Assembly (NCBI GenBank): GCA_023412845.1
Contig: JAEZRH010000141.1
Span: forward strand, 1-18,936
Origin: Bacillota bacterium
GTDB taxonomy: Bacteria; Bacillota; Clostridia; Oscillospirales; Acutalibacteraceae
Direction of reading: 5' to 3'
DNA length: 18,936 bases
The position numbers and the translations under genes were made by a program. A model generated the notes under the pieces. The model made no database searches and was not told the origin of the DNA. It was given only the letters and a program-made list of their open reading frames with translations. Positions 1 through 7,024 of this stretch are shown in pieces; within the stretch, counting starts at the first letter, position 1; the number at the start of each line of letters is the position of its first letter.

Positions 1-41
1 CCGACGAAATTCTGGACGTCCTGAGAAATATGGATGAATAA
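1..41 (+). CDS. C-terminal end of an unidentified upstream gene (partial)
   Basis: Reading in the frame beginning at base 3, twelve sense codons (DEILDVLRNMDE) lead to a TAA stop at 39-41. The HPr gene starts 41 bases later with its own ribosome-binding site, so this is probably the tail of a co-directional upstream gene in the same operon. The visible residues are too few to name a family. The reading frame is chosen only because it is open to the window edge and ends just before the next gene. Confidence 0.4.
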   Translation, partial: DEILDVLRNMDE

Positions 42-82
42 CGAATCGACGAAATACCGCTCGCAGAAAGGAAAAAAGTTTT

Positions 83-352
83 ATGATCAGCAATTCGTTC
101 CAGATGAATTGTAAGGAAGGATTCCACCTGAGGCCCTCGCAGGTCCTGGTGGAGGCGCTGGCGAAATTCCAGTCCGATATCAAGCTGAGAAAATCAGCGG
201 GTGAAGAGGCCGACGCCAAAAGCATCCTGGGGCTGATGAGCCTCGGCATTGAAACCGGAGAAAACGTCGAGGTCGAAATAGACGGACCCGATGAAAAAGA
301 AGCTATGGAAACCGTCGAGAAGCTTTTCAAAAATAATTTCGATGAACCCTGA
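83..352 (+). CDS. HPr-family phosphocarrier protein
   Basis: An 89-residue protein of normal HPr length. HPr carries phosphate from enzyme I to sugar-specific EIIA domains of the phosphotransferase system in the cytoplasm. The active-site motif GFHLRPS places the phosphorylated histidine at residue 15. The regulatory serine motif AKSILGLMSLG places the HPr-kinase target at about residue 47. Both key residues are present, so it could take part in transport and in CcpA-type catabolite control. The start is supported by AGAAAGGA at 65-72, ten bases before ATG. No enzyme I gene lies in the window. The active-site context is F-H-L rather than the more usual L-H-A, so a paralogue such as a Crh-like or specialised HPr is possible, although Crh lacks this histidine. 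The family call is firm; whether this is the main ptsH is not. Confidence 0.9.
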   Translation: MISNSFQMNCKEGFHLRPSQVLVEALAKFQSDIKLRKSAGEEADAKSILGLMSLGIETGENVEVEIDGPDEKEAMETVEKLFKNNFDEP

Positions 353-375
353 CACGCGGCCGGTCTTTGCGGAAA

Positions 376-418
376 GAAAGAAGGCCTGCTCCCCGAACCG
401 GGGAACGGGCCTTCTTTT
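376..418. terminator. Bidirectional intrinsic terminator between HPr and the ABC exporter
   Basis: A long stem pairs 377-394 with 400-417, with loop GAACC and one mismatch. T residues follow on the plus strand and a matching A-rich run precedes it, so it can stop both the rightward HPr transcript and the leftward exporter transcript, which ends at 448. Confidence 0.85.
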
Positions 419-447
419 CATGCCGGAACCGCAGCCCGTCTGCGGGT

Positions 448-2271
448 TTATTTCAGCACTCCCATTGCCGATTCCTCCGCGAACTGGCGGCTGTACAGCG
501 AATGATAATAGCCCTTTTGCCTTAAAAGCTCCTCGTGGCTTCCCTGCTCCACGATCTTGCCGTCCCGGACGACCAGAATCAGGTCCGCATGGCGGATGGT
601 GGAAAGCCGGTGAGCGATGACAAACGAGGTCCGGTCCTTCAGCAGACGGGAAATTGCGGACTGGATGAGCTGCTCGGTCTGCGTATCGATGGAGGAGGTC
701 GCTTCGTCCAGAACAAATATTCTCGGGTCCGCAAGCACGGCGCGCGCGAAAGAGATCATCTGCTTTTCGCCGGTGGAAAGGCGGTCACCGCCCTCCCCCA
801 CCGTGCTTTCGAAGCCGTTTTCCAGCTTATCGACCACGGTGTCGGCGCTTACGGCTTTTGCCGCGCGCCTGACTTCCTCGTCGGAGGCGGTCAGCTTCCC
901 GTAGCGGATGTTCTCCATGACCGTTCCGGAAAACAGATGCGGGCTCTGCAGCACATAGCCGATGTTGCTGTGCAGCCAAAGCTGGCTGCGCTCGCGGTAG
1001 TCGCGCCCGTCGATCAGGATTCTGCCCGAGGTCGGCTCAAAGAACCGGCAGGCGAGGTTGACAAGCGTGCTTTTCCCCGCGCCTGTTTCGCCCACGATCG
1101 CCAACGTGGTGCCTTTCGGGATTTTCAGGCTGAAATGGCTGAGGACATCCTCGTCGCCGTCAGGATACCGGAAGCTCACGTCGCGGAATTCGATGTCCCC
1201 CTGAAGAGGCTCCCAGTTTTCCGCGCGCGGGTGGAACGCATCACCGTATTTTTCGACGACCTCCGGCAGATCAACAACGTCCGGCTGCTTTTCCAGCAGG
1301 CCGCCGACGCGTTCAATATTCGTCTGCACGGCAATGAGCTCGGAAAAATTGCCGGCAAGATGCTGGATAGGCTCGAAGATTCCCACGGCGTATGTGGTGA
1401 AGGCGGAAAGCGTGCCCAGCATCATCAGGTCGCGAAGAACCAGATTCCCGCCGCGGTCCAGAACCAGGGCCGTGGCGACCGAGCCCATCAGAAGCACAAG
1501 CGAAATATACACGGCGCTCAGCCGTGCGGCATGGACCGCGGATACCTTCATCTGCAGGGTGATATCCCTGAAATTCCGGTCGTTCTTCTCCTCGATCACC
1601 AGCGTTTTCGACGTCTTCGCACCCATGATGCCTTCGTTGAACGAACCCGTGATGCGGGAATTTGTTTTGCGGACCAGCCGGTTCCAGTGCAGGATGCGGC
1701 TCTGGAAAAACCAGGTCAGCAGCGCGATGGCCGGTACCACAAGGATGACGATGAGCGCCAGCCTGACATTGAGCAGGAGCATGGCGGCAAACACCCCCAG
1801 CACATAGCCTAACGCCCACAGCATGTCGACAACGTTCCATGCCACCATGCTGGAGATCCGGTCTGTGTCGTTCATGACCCGCGTCAGGATATAGCCGACC
1901 GGCGTCACATTGTAATACGAGAACGAGAGGGTCTGCAGGTGGACGAAACACGCCCGTTTCAGGTCGCGGCCAAGGTACATCTCGATCCGCATGCAGCCGC
2001 GGGTAAACACGATGACGCTGAGCGTCTGCAGTGAAAGGGTCAGCGCGTAGATCAGCGCAAAACCCGGCAGCCCGTTCAGCGTATGCCCCGCGATAAAATG
2101 GTCGATGGCATACTGCTGGAACAAAGGCAGCAGAATATCTACCAGAGTACAGAAAAGATTCAACAGCAAAACCTTCCATACGGTTTTGCTGTATGGCCTT
2201 AAATATGGGAATATCTTTTTCCAGATTCCAAGGTCGAACGCCTTGCTGTATTCCTGTTCGTCATAACCCAT
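448..2271 (-). CDS. ABC exporter half-transporter, subunit with canonical Walker B (BmrD/TM288-like)
   Basis: A 607-residue fusion of a six-helix membrane domain (about 30-320) and a nucleotide-binding domain (about 358-590). The Walker A motif GETGAGKST is at 394-402, the signature motif is LSTGE at 498-502, Walker B ends in LDE with catalytic Glu523, and the switch histidine is His554. The signature departs from LSGGQ while the catalytic glutamate is kept, which is typical of one subunit of heterodimeric type IV exporters. The partner encoded upstream has the reverse pattern. Together they probably export drugs, lipids or peptides across the cytoplasmic membrane. The start is supported by AAGGAG (plus-strand 2281-2286), nine bases before ATG. 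It is the second gene of the exporter operon, 154 bases after the first. The substrate cannot be read from the sequence. Confidence 0.93.
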   Translation of the reverse strand: MGYDEQEYSKAFDLGIWKKIFPYLRPYSKTVWKVLLLNLFCTLVDILLPLFQQYAIDHFIAGHTLNGLPGFALIYALTLSLQTLSVIVFTRGCMRIEMYLGRDLKRACFVHLQTLSFSYYNVTPVGYILTRVMNDTDRISSMVAWNVVDMLWALGYVLGVFAAMLLLNVRLALIVILVVPAIALLTWFFQSRILHWNRLVRKTNSRITGSFNEGIMGAKTSKTLVIEEKNDRNFRDITLQMKVSAVHAARLSAVYISLVLLMGSVATALVLDRGGNLVLRDLMMLGTLSAFTTYAVGIFEPIQHLAGNFSELIAVQTNIERVGGLLEKQPDVVDLPEVVEKYGDAFHPRAENWEPLQGDIEFRDVSFRYPDGDEDVLSHFSLKIPKGTTLAIVGETGAGKSTLVNLACRFFEPTSGRILIDGRDYRERSQLWLHSNIGYVLQSPHLFSGTVMENIRYGKLTASDEEVRRAAKAVSADTVVDKLENGFESTVGEGGDRLSTGEKQMISFARAVLADPRIFVLDEATSSIDTQTEQLIQSAISRLLKDRTSFVIAHRLSTIRHADLILVVRDGKIVEQGSHEELLRQKGYYHSLYSRQFAEESAMGVLK

Positions 2272-2348
2272 CAGCTTTCACTCCTTTTTGCCGGAAGGAC
2301 GTCATAATTTGTCAGGCGCCGAGAAATCGCGCGAATCAGGGCGGCAAA

Positions 2349-2395
2349 CCCGCAAATGAGGGGGATACTCCGTGTATGTAACGGAAATTTGCGGG
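2349..2395. repeat. Inverted repeat in the gap between the two exporter genes
   Basis: CCCGCAAAT (2349-2357) and ATTTGCGGG (2387-2395) are perfect inverted copies. A smaller hairpin, TCCGT/ACGGA (2368-2372 and 2381-2385), lies inside. No T-run follows in the minus-strand transcript, so it is not an obvious terminator. A role in mRNA processing or stability is only a guess. Confidence 0.45.
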
Positions 2396-2425
2396 CGCAG
2401 CCAACGCAGAGAGCAAAATCATCTG

Positions 2426-4282
2426 TTAATTTTGCGGTCGTGTGGCTTTATCGACAGCCTGCAGCAGCGACCGGTCGCCGCTGCTCATCTGTATCTCGTA
2501 GATTCTTTTGTAGATTCCGTTCCGGCGGATGAGTTCTTCGTGCGTTCCGGCCTCCGCTACGGCGCCGTCTTCCAGCACCAGGATGCGGTCCGCCTGCATC
2601 AGGGTCGTGATGCGGTGCGAGATGAGGATGATCGTCGAGCGGCCCAGATTCGCCTTAAGCGCCTCGCGGATCTTTTCGTCCGTTTCCGAATCCACGGCGG
2701 AAAGCGAGTCGTCGAACACCATAATCGGAGCCTTCTGCATCAGCATGCGGGCGATGGCCACCCTCTGCTTCTGCCCGCCGGAGAGCGTGACCCCGCGTTC
2801 CCCCACGACGGTATCGTATCCGCTGCCGAAACCCTCGATCGCGCTGTCGACGCAGGCGATCCGCGCGGCGCGGCGCACCTCCTCCTGAGACGCGCCCGGC
2901 CTTGTCGCGCGGATGTTCTCCTCGATCGTCCGTGAGAAAAGGAACGGCTCCTGCAGGACGATGCCGATATTTTCCCGCAGCCAGGAACGTTTGATCTTTG
3001 CGATGTCCGTCCCGCCGACCGTGATGCTGCCGCACTCCGGCGGCAGGTCATAGAGCCTGTCGAGCAGGTGCATCAGCGTCGATTTCCCGCTGCCCGTGCC
3101 GCCGAGGATGGCAAAGGTGCTGCCCGCGGGGATGGTGAAATCGATGTTTTTCAGAACGGGCTTCTGCCCCTCGTAGCAGTAAGTGATGTGGCGGAACGCG
3201 ATGTCGCCGTTCATAGGCGGCTGCAGGGCGTCCGGCGCGTCCTGTTCTTCTTCCGCCTCCAGAATATCCGTGATACGGTCAATGGAGACGCCGGCCTTGC
3301 TCATTTCGGACAGAACCCTTCCGAGACCGCGGACCGGCCAGATGAGCGTGGCGTTATAGGAGATGAACGCCAGGAATTCGCCGAGCGTGATCCTGCCGCC
3401 GACCGACTCGACCGTTCCCGCGACGATAACGCAGAGGATCTGCAGGCCGGTGATCAGGTCGCCGACTCCCCAGTAGGCACTCAGCAGGCCGCCGAGCCGG
3501 ATCCACAGATTTGCGAAACGGTCGTTGCGCTCGTCGAAGCGGCCGATCTCATACCGTTCCCGGCCGAACGCGCGCACGACCCGCACGCCCGTCAGGTTCT
3601 CCTGCACGGCGGAGGACAGTTCCCCCTCCGCTTCGTCCGCCACGCGGAACCGCTTTGCAATCCTGGAATAGAAGATACAGGAATACCCCAGCACCAGCGG
3701 GATAAAAACAAGGGCGACCAGGGAAATGGCCACATTCATGGAAAACATGATGGAAACGGACAGGAGCACAAGGAAAGCGGTGCGGAACACTTCCAGCATC
3801 TGCGTGCTGACAAAATTGCGGATAACCTCCACGTCGGAAGTGCAGCGCTGGATAATCTCCCCCGTCTGGTGCCGGTCGTGCCAGGTATAGGGAAGGCGCT
3901 GGATATGTTCAAAAAGCCGGTCGCGCAGGCGTTCTATAAATAATTCCGACCCCTGCGCCACGCCGGCGCGGCTGATGTAGTTGCAGACGCCCGACAGCAC
4001 CGCCACAATCAGGATCGCGGCCGCGGATAGCAGCAGGCCCTTTGCGGGGTCGTTGCTGGCGATATGTAAAACGACGTTCCGGACCCAGCCGGGCAGGTCC
4101 GCAGTCTGCCGCCCGATGACGGAATCGACGGCGACGCGCACGACCTGCGGGATGACGGCGTTCAGGCCGGTATTCAAAATACTGAAAATCAATGCGGCGG
4201 CAAAAAAGCCGGCGCTCTTCTTCAAAAAGCGCCAGACAAGCCTCTTGCCTCGCCTGAAACCATGCTTTTCCAACGTATTCAT
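2426..4282 (-). CDS. ABC exporter half-transporter, subunit with degenerate Walker B (BmrC/TM287-like)
   Basis: A 618-residue half-transporter with membrane helices at about 22-335 and a nucleotide-binding domain at about 358-600. Walker A is GGTGSGKST at 394-402, the signature is a canonical LSGGQ at 500-504, and the switch histidine is His556. Walker B reads VFDD, so Asp525 replaces the catalytic glutamate. Paired with the LSTGE signature of the downstream subunit this makes one degenerate ATP site, while the other site is canonical. That is the known asymmetry of BmrCD, LmrCD and TM287/288. The annotated ATG directly abuts AAGGA (plus-strand 4283-4287), which is too close for normal initiation. 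An in-frame TTG at codon 4 (4271-4273) has a spacing of nine and may be the true start. Transcription appears controlled by the attenuator leader immediately upstream. Confidence 0.93.
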   Translation of the reverse strand: MNTLEKHGFRRGKRLVWRFLKKSAGFFAAALIFSILNTGLNAVIPQVVRVAVDSVIGRQTADLPGWVRNVVLHIASNDPAKGLLLSAAAILIVAVLSGVCNYISRAGVAQGSELFIERLRDRLFEHIQRLPYTWHDRHQTGEIIQRCTSDVEVIRNFVSTQMLEVFRTAFLVLLSVSIMFSMNVAISLVALVFIPLVLGYSCIFYSRIAKRFRVADEAEGELSSAVQENLTGVRVVRAFGRERYEIGRFDERNDRFANLWIRLGGLLSAYWGVGDLITGLQILCVIVAGTVESVGGRITLGEFLAFISYNATLIWPVRGLGRVLSEMSKAGVSIDRITDILEAEEEQDAPDALQPPMNGDIAFRHITYCYEGQKPVLKNIDFTIPAGSTFAILGGTGSGKSTLMHLLDRLYDLPPECGSITVGGTDIAKIKRSWLRENIGIVLQEPFLFSRTIEENIRATRPGASQEEVRRAARIACVDSAIEGFGSGYDTVVGERGVTLSGGQKQRVAIARMLMQKAPIMVFDDSLSAVDSETDEKIREALKANLGRSTIILISHRITTLMQADRILVLEDGAVAEAGTHEELIRRNGIYKRIYEIQMSSGDRSLLQAVDKATRPQN

Positions 4283-4292
4283 TCCTTTTGTG

Positions 4293-4331
4293 CAAAAATA
4301 AAAAGTACCCCTGATCGTCAGAGGTACTTTT
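4293..4331 (-). terminator. Intrinsic terminator in the exporter 5' leader (attenuator)
   Basis: On the minus strand a 14-bp stem (arms at 4318-4331 and 4301-4314, one G-U pair, three-base loop) is followed by TTTTTATTTTT-type sequence. The wobble pair is favourable only in minus-strand RNA; the plus-strand RNA would have an A-C mismatch. It lies between the leader ORF and the exporter start, so it would stop transcription before the exporter unless it is disrupted. Confidence 0.85.
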
Positions 4332-4354
4332 CCCGCATATATTTACGCCGTTTT

Positions 4355-4477
4355 TCACAGGAAAGTGCAAAAAACCGTCCGTAAATTTCCGAAAGCAGGC
4401 AAAAACACTTCTGATTCAAACCGACCGGAACCGCGATACCGTTCCCCATCGACTCCAAAAACACCGTTCGGCTTCAT
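4355..4477 (-). CDS. Leader peptide ORF upstream of the ABC exporter, 40 residues
   Basis: A short ORF absent from usual length-filtered gene calls. It starts at ATG 4475-4477 and ends at TGA 4355-4357, 23 bases before the attenuator stem. Its ribosome-binding site AAGGAGG (plus-strand 4488-4494) sits ten bases from ATG and is one of the best in the window. The peptide begins MKPNGVFGVDGERYRG and ends RTVFCTFL; I recognise no domain. Codons 22-26 (plus-strand 4402-4414) carry a sequence that can pair with the 5' arm of the attenuator terminator. This suggests that translation of the ORF, rather than the peptide itself, is the regulatory signal, as for BmrB upstream of bmrCD in B. subtilis. 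The similarity is in architecture; I see no clear peptide homology. Confidence 0.75.
   Translation of the reverse strand: MKPNGVFGVDGERYRGSGRFESEVFLPAFGNLRTVFCTFL
4402..4414 (-). promoter_or_regulatory. Candidate antiterminator arm inside the leader ORF
   Basis: The minus-strand segment TCAGAAGTGTTTT can pair with the 5' arm of the terminator (4318-4331) through about twelve pairs, with one mismatch and one bulged base. It resembles the terminator's own 3' arm TCAGGGGTACTTTT, so the two compete for the same partner. A separate hairpin (4380-4386 with 4341-4347, ATTTACG/CGTAAAT) lies between them and spans the leader stop codon. Confidence 0.6.
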
Positions 4478-4519
4478 AATTTGCCTGCCTCCTTCTTCAT
4501 TCGAAATCACAATATTAGT

Positions 4520-4548
4520 AGTATACCGTACGCTTTCTCATCTGTCAA
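4520..4548 (-). promoter_or_regulatory. Consensus SigA promoter of the leader-exporter operon
   Basis: The minus strand carries TTGACA (plus-strand 4543-4548) and TATACT (4520-4525) separated by 17 bases. Transcription would begin near 4513, about 36 bases before the leader ATG. Confidence 0.85.
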
Positions 4549-4702
4549 GGGACTTTGATTTAAAATTGCCGCTCCCCCGTTGGCAAACAGAATTGGGAAG
4601 AATATTGTCCGGGATCCGGCAGGAAAGTTGCCGAGGCGGGAAAAAGCCGCTTCTCTAATAGGATTTTAATTTTCGTGGACTACAATAACTTTATTATGCC
4701 TT
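4549..4702. other. Divergent spacer between exporter and uppP promoters, no gene
   Basis: No credible coding region is seen. It holds an inverted repeat, TTGCC/GGCAA (4566-4570 and 4582-4586), just upstream of the leader promoter's -35 element. It also holds a 7-bp hairpin (4633-4639 with 4647-4653) followed by a T-rich stretch on the plus strand. Neither has a clear function. Confidence 0.4.
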
Positions 4703-4708
4703 TATAAT
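4679..4708 (+). promoter_or_regulatory. Probable promoter of uppP
   Basis: A perfect TATAAT is at 4703-4708, 76 bases before the uppP start codon. The -35 region at normal spacing (ACTACA/CTACAA) is poor, so the promoter may be weak or need an activator. Confidence 0.45.
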
Positions 4709-4784
4709 GGAAATGTTCCGGGCGGCGGATCGTTATGCTGCCGGAGCCGTCGGAATCGGAATCAACGTTTAAGGAGTTAAAAGC

Positions 4785-5570
4785 ATGAGCATCTTCCAAG
4801 CGATTATTTACGGAATTGTACAGGGGATCACAGAGTTTCTGCCGGTATCCAGCACGGCGCACCTGACGCTGATGCCGTGGCTTTTCGGCTGGCCGGATCC
4901 CGGCAACGTATTCGACGTGGCGCTGCACCTCGGCACCGCCGCCGCCGTGATCGCGTATTTTTTCCGGGACTGGGTCCGGCTTATCGCCTCGGGAGTGACA
5001 AAGCCGAAAACACAGGACGGGAAGCTGTTCTGGTTCCTCGTGATCGCGACCGTACCCGGGGCCTTGGCGGGCGTGGCCCTGGACAAGTACATGGAGGCGT
5101 TCACCAATCCGCTTCTGATCGGTATTCTTCTCATCCTCATGGGCGTTGTGCTGTATGTGTGCGATAAAATCGGCAAAAGCAGCGTCGGTCTGGAAAACAT
5201 CGGCTGGAAGCGCAGTGTTTTGATCGGCGCCGCGCAGGTCCTTGCCATCGTCCCCGGCGTCTCCCGCTCCGGGATCACCATGTCGGCCGGGCGGGCGGCG
5301 GGTATCGACCGGGAGAGCATCGCGAAATTCACCTTTCTGCTCTCGACGCCAATTATCCTGGGCGACGCGCTGTACCACGCGAAAAACCTGACCGGCGTAC
5401 ACATCGACGCGCTGCCTTTCGTTGTTGCCGTCGCGACCGCGGCGGTCGTCGGAATGATCAGCATTCGGTTCCTGCTGGATTTTTTGAAACGGAAAAGCTT
5501 ATTCGTTTTTACGGTCTACCGTTTCGTTTTCGGCGCGTTTATCATCGCGCTGTATCTGATCCGCGGCTGA
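4785..5570 (+). CDS. uppP: Undecaprenyl-diphosphatase (BacA/UppP family)
   Basis: A 261-residue integral membrane protein of typical family length. It removes a phosphate from undecaprenyl pyrophosphate at the outer face of the membrane, regenerating the lipid carrier for peptidoglycan and wall polymers, and overproduction gives bacitracin resistance. The first family motif, EFLPVSSTAHL (Glu17, Ser22-23, His26), and the second, PGVSRSGIT (Arg161), hold the known catalytic residues. Ala25 replaces the glycine usual in SSTGH. The start is supported by AAGGAG (4771-4776), eight bases before ATG. The DedA gene begins 22 bases after its stop, so the two are very likely co-transcribed. Confidence 0.95.
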   Translation: MSIFQAIIYGIVQGITEFLPVSSTAHLTLMPWLFGWPDPGNVFDVALHLGTAAAVIAYFFRDWVRLIASGVTKPKTQDGKLFWFLVIATVPGALAGVALDKYMEAFTNPLLIGILLILMGVVLYVCDKIGKSSVGLENIGWKRSVLIGAAQVLAIVPGVSRSGITMSAGRAAGIDRESIAKFTFLLSTPIILGDALYHAKNLTGVHIDALPFVVAVATAAVVGMISIRFLLDFLKRKSLFVFTVYRFVFGAFIIALYLIRG

Positions 5571-5592
5571 GCCGGCAAAAGGAGACAAGACA

Positions 5593-6246
5593 TTGGATTT
5601 TCATTTTATTCTCGATATTTTTCTTCATCTGGACAAATACCTGAACCTGCTTGTGAGCCAGTACAACGTGTGGGCCTATGCGGTATTGTTCATCGCTATT
5701 TTCATTGAGACGGGCCTTGTGGTGACGCCCTTTCTGCCGGGGGATTCCCTGATCTTTGCGACCGGCGCGCTCGTGGCGGCCGGCATGCCGGTCTCCGCCC
5801 CCCTCATCCTGCTTCTGTTCTATCTCGCCGCTGTGGGCGGGGACACCGTGAATTACCACATCGGCCATTTTCTGCGGGAAAAGGTGAACAGCCGGGAGCA
5901 TATCCCCCTGATCAAAAGGGAATATATCGACAGGACGCAGGCCTTTTTCCAACGGAACGGCGGAAAGACCATTACGATCGCCCGGTTCATCCCGATTATC
6001 CGCACATTCGCCCCGTTTGTGGCGGGTGTCGGCGAGATGTCCTACCGGCATTTTCTCCGGTATAATATCATCGGGGGACTCGCGTGGGTCTCTCTGATGT
6101 TCGGCATCGGCTATTTCTTCGGGAACATCGGTTTCGTCAAAGATCATTTCAGTGTTGTCGTGATCGCCATTATCATCATCTCCGTCATACCCGCGGTGAT
6201 CGGCTTTCTGCGCGGCAAAATCAAAAAGGACGCCACGGCATCCTGA
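5593..6246 (+). CDS. DedA-family membrane protein, probable undecaprenyl-phosphate translocase
   Basis: A 217-residue multi-helix membrane protein starting at TTG, supported by AAAAGGAG (5577-5584) eight bases upstream. The motif FIETGLVVTPFLPGDS contains Glu39 and Asp51. The motif ARFIPIIRTFAPFVAG contains Arg131 and Arg137. These match the acidic and arginine residues known to be essential in E. coli DedA proteins. Some DedA members, such as UptA of B. subtilis, return undecaprenyl phosphate from the outer to the inner membrane leaflet. Lying 22 bases after uppP, which makes that lipid, this protein plausibly carries out the next step of recycling. The family is certain. The substrate is inferred from context, since some DedA proteins move other lipids or are linked to proton-motive-force maintenance. 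Confidence 0.9.
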   Translation: MDFHFILDIFLHLDKYLNLLVSQYNVWAYAVLFIAIFIETGLVVTPFLPGDSLIFATGALVAAGMPVSAPLILLLFYLAAVGGDTVNYHIGHFLREKVNSREHIPLIKREYIDRTQAFFQRNGGKTITIARFIPIIRTFAPFVAGVGEMSYRHFLRYNIIGGLAWVSLMFGIGYFFGNIGFVKDHFSVVVIAIIIISVIPAVIGFLRGKIKKDATAS

Positions 6247-6261
6247 AAGAACGCGAAAGAC

Positions 6262-6290
6262 TGGACTTTGCAGGATCCGGCAAATATAAT
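6262..6290 (+). promoter_or_regulatory. Candidate promoter of the two-component system
   Basis: TGGACT (6262-6267) and a perfect TATAAT (6285-6290) are separated by 17 bases, in the 82-base gap after the DedA gene. The regulator and kinase could therefore be expressed independently as well as by read-through from uppP. Confidence 0.55.
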
Positions 6291-6328
6291 ATAAATGGAA
6301 AGAAATTTTCCGGGCGGAGGCGGCGAGA

Positions 6329-7024
6329 ATGGCACAGAAAAAGATCATGATCATTGAGGATGAAAAGCCGCTTGCAAGGCTGATTGAGCTGGAACTCCGC
6401 CACGCCTCCTACGGCGTGAAAGTCGAACACGACGGGGAACAGGGACTGCGCGATTTCCCGCTTTTCGGGCCGGACCTCAATCTTCTCGACATCATGCTCC
6501 CCGGCATGGACGGCATGGACGTCTGCCGCAAAATCCGCGAATTTTCCTCCGTGCCGGTCATCATGCTGACGGCGCGGGACGAAACCGCCGACAAGGTGAC
6601 GGGTCTCGACTCCGGCGCCAACGACTACATGACGAAGCCCTTCGAAATGACGGAGCTGCTCGCGCGCATCCGGGCGGCGCTCCGGAGCAGCGGCGGAAAA
6701 GCGGCGGTTTCCCCGGTTGAAACTGTCGGCGATCTCGAAATCGACGCATCCCGGCATACGGTAAAACGCGCCGGACAGCCGATCGCACTGACCCGGAAAG
6801 AGTTCGAGCTGCTCGAATATCTTGTAAAAAACAGAGGCCTCGTTTTATCGAGGGAACAGATTCTGGACCGCGTCTGGGGGCTCGATTACGACGGGGAGGC
6901 CAACGTGGTTGACGTCTATATCCGCTATCTGAGGGGGAAGGTGGACGAGCCGTTCCAGTCCAGGCTGGTCCACACGGTGAGGGGGTACGGATATGTTCTG
7001 GAAGATAAGGAATCTGATTCCTGA
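6329..7024 (+). CDS. OmpR/PhoB-family response regulator
   Basis: A 231-residue two-domain regulator of standard length. The receiver domain (about 5-118) has acidic residues Glu10-Asp11, phospho-acceptor Asp54 in LLDIMLPG, Thr81 and Lys103 in MTKPFE. The C-terminal winged-helix DNA-binding domain (about 130-228) has the family pattern ALTRKEFELLEYL and ends HTVRGYGYVLE. The start has GGAGG at 6316-6320, eight bases before ATG. The downstream kinase overlaps its last 32 bases, indicating translational coupling and a cognate pair. Targets are unknown. Position behind uppP and the DedA gene suggests cell-envelope stress, but no binding site was identified. Confidence 0.93.
   Translation: MAQKKIMIIEDEKPLARLIELELRHASYGVKVEHDGEQGLRDFPLFGPDLNLLDIMLPGMDGMDVCRKIREFSSVPVIMLTARDETADKVTGLDSGANDYMTKPFEMTELLARIRAALRSSGGKAAVSPVETVGDLEIDASRHTVKRAGQPIALTRKEFELLEYLVKNRGLVLSREQILDRVWGLDYDGEANVVDVYIRYLRGKVDEPFQSRLVHTVRGYGYVLEDKESDS

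Noticed and set aside
535..1812. A 425-codon plus-strand open frame opposite the downstream exporter gene
   Set aside because: It is antisense to a well-supported ABC exporter gene with all motifs intact, is rich in low-complexity charged residues and shows no domain.
3909..4370. A 153-codon minus-strand frame starting in the exporter leader
   Set aside because: It runs through the attenuator and out of frame into the exporter gene, with no good ribosome-binding site. The 40-codon frame at 4355-4477 has the strong ribosome-binding site and ends before the terminator.
4365..4658. A 97-codon plus-strand frame in the divergent spacer
   Set aside because: It overlaps the leader ORF and promoter on the other strand, has no ribosome-binding site and has no recognisable features.
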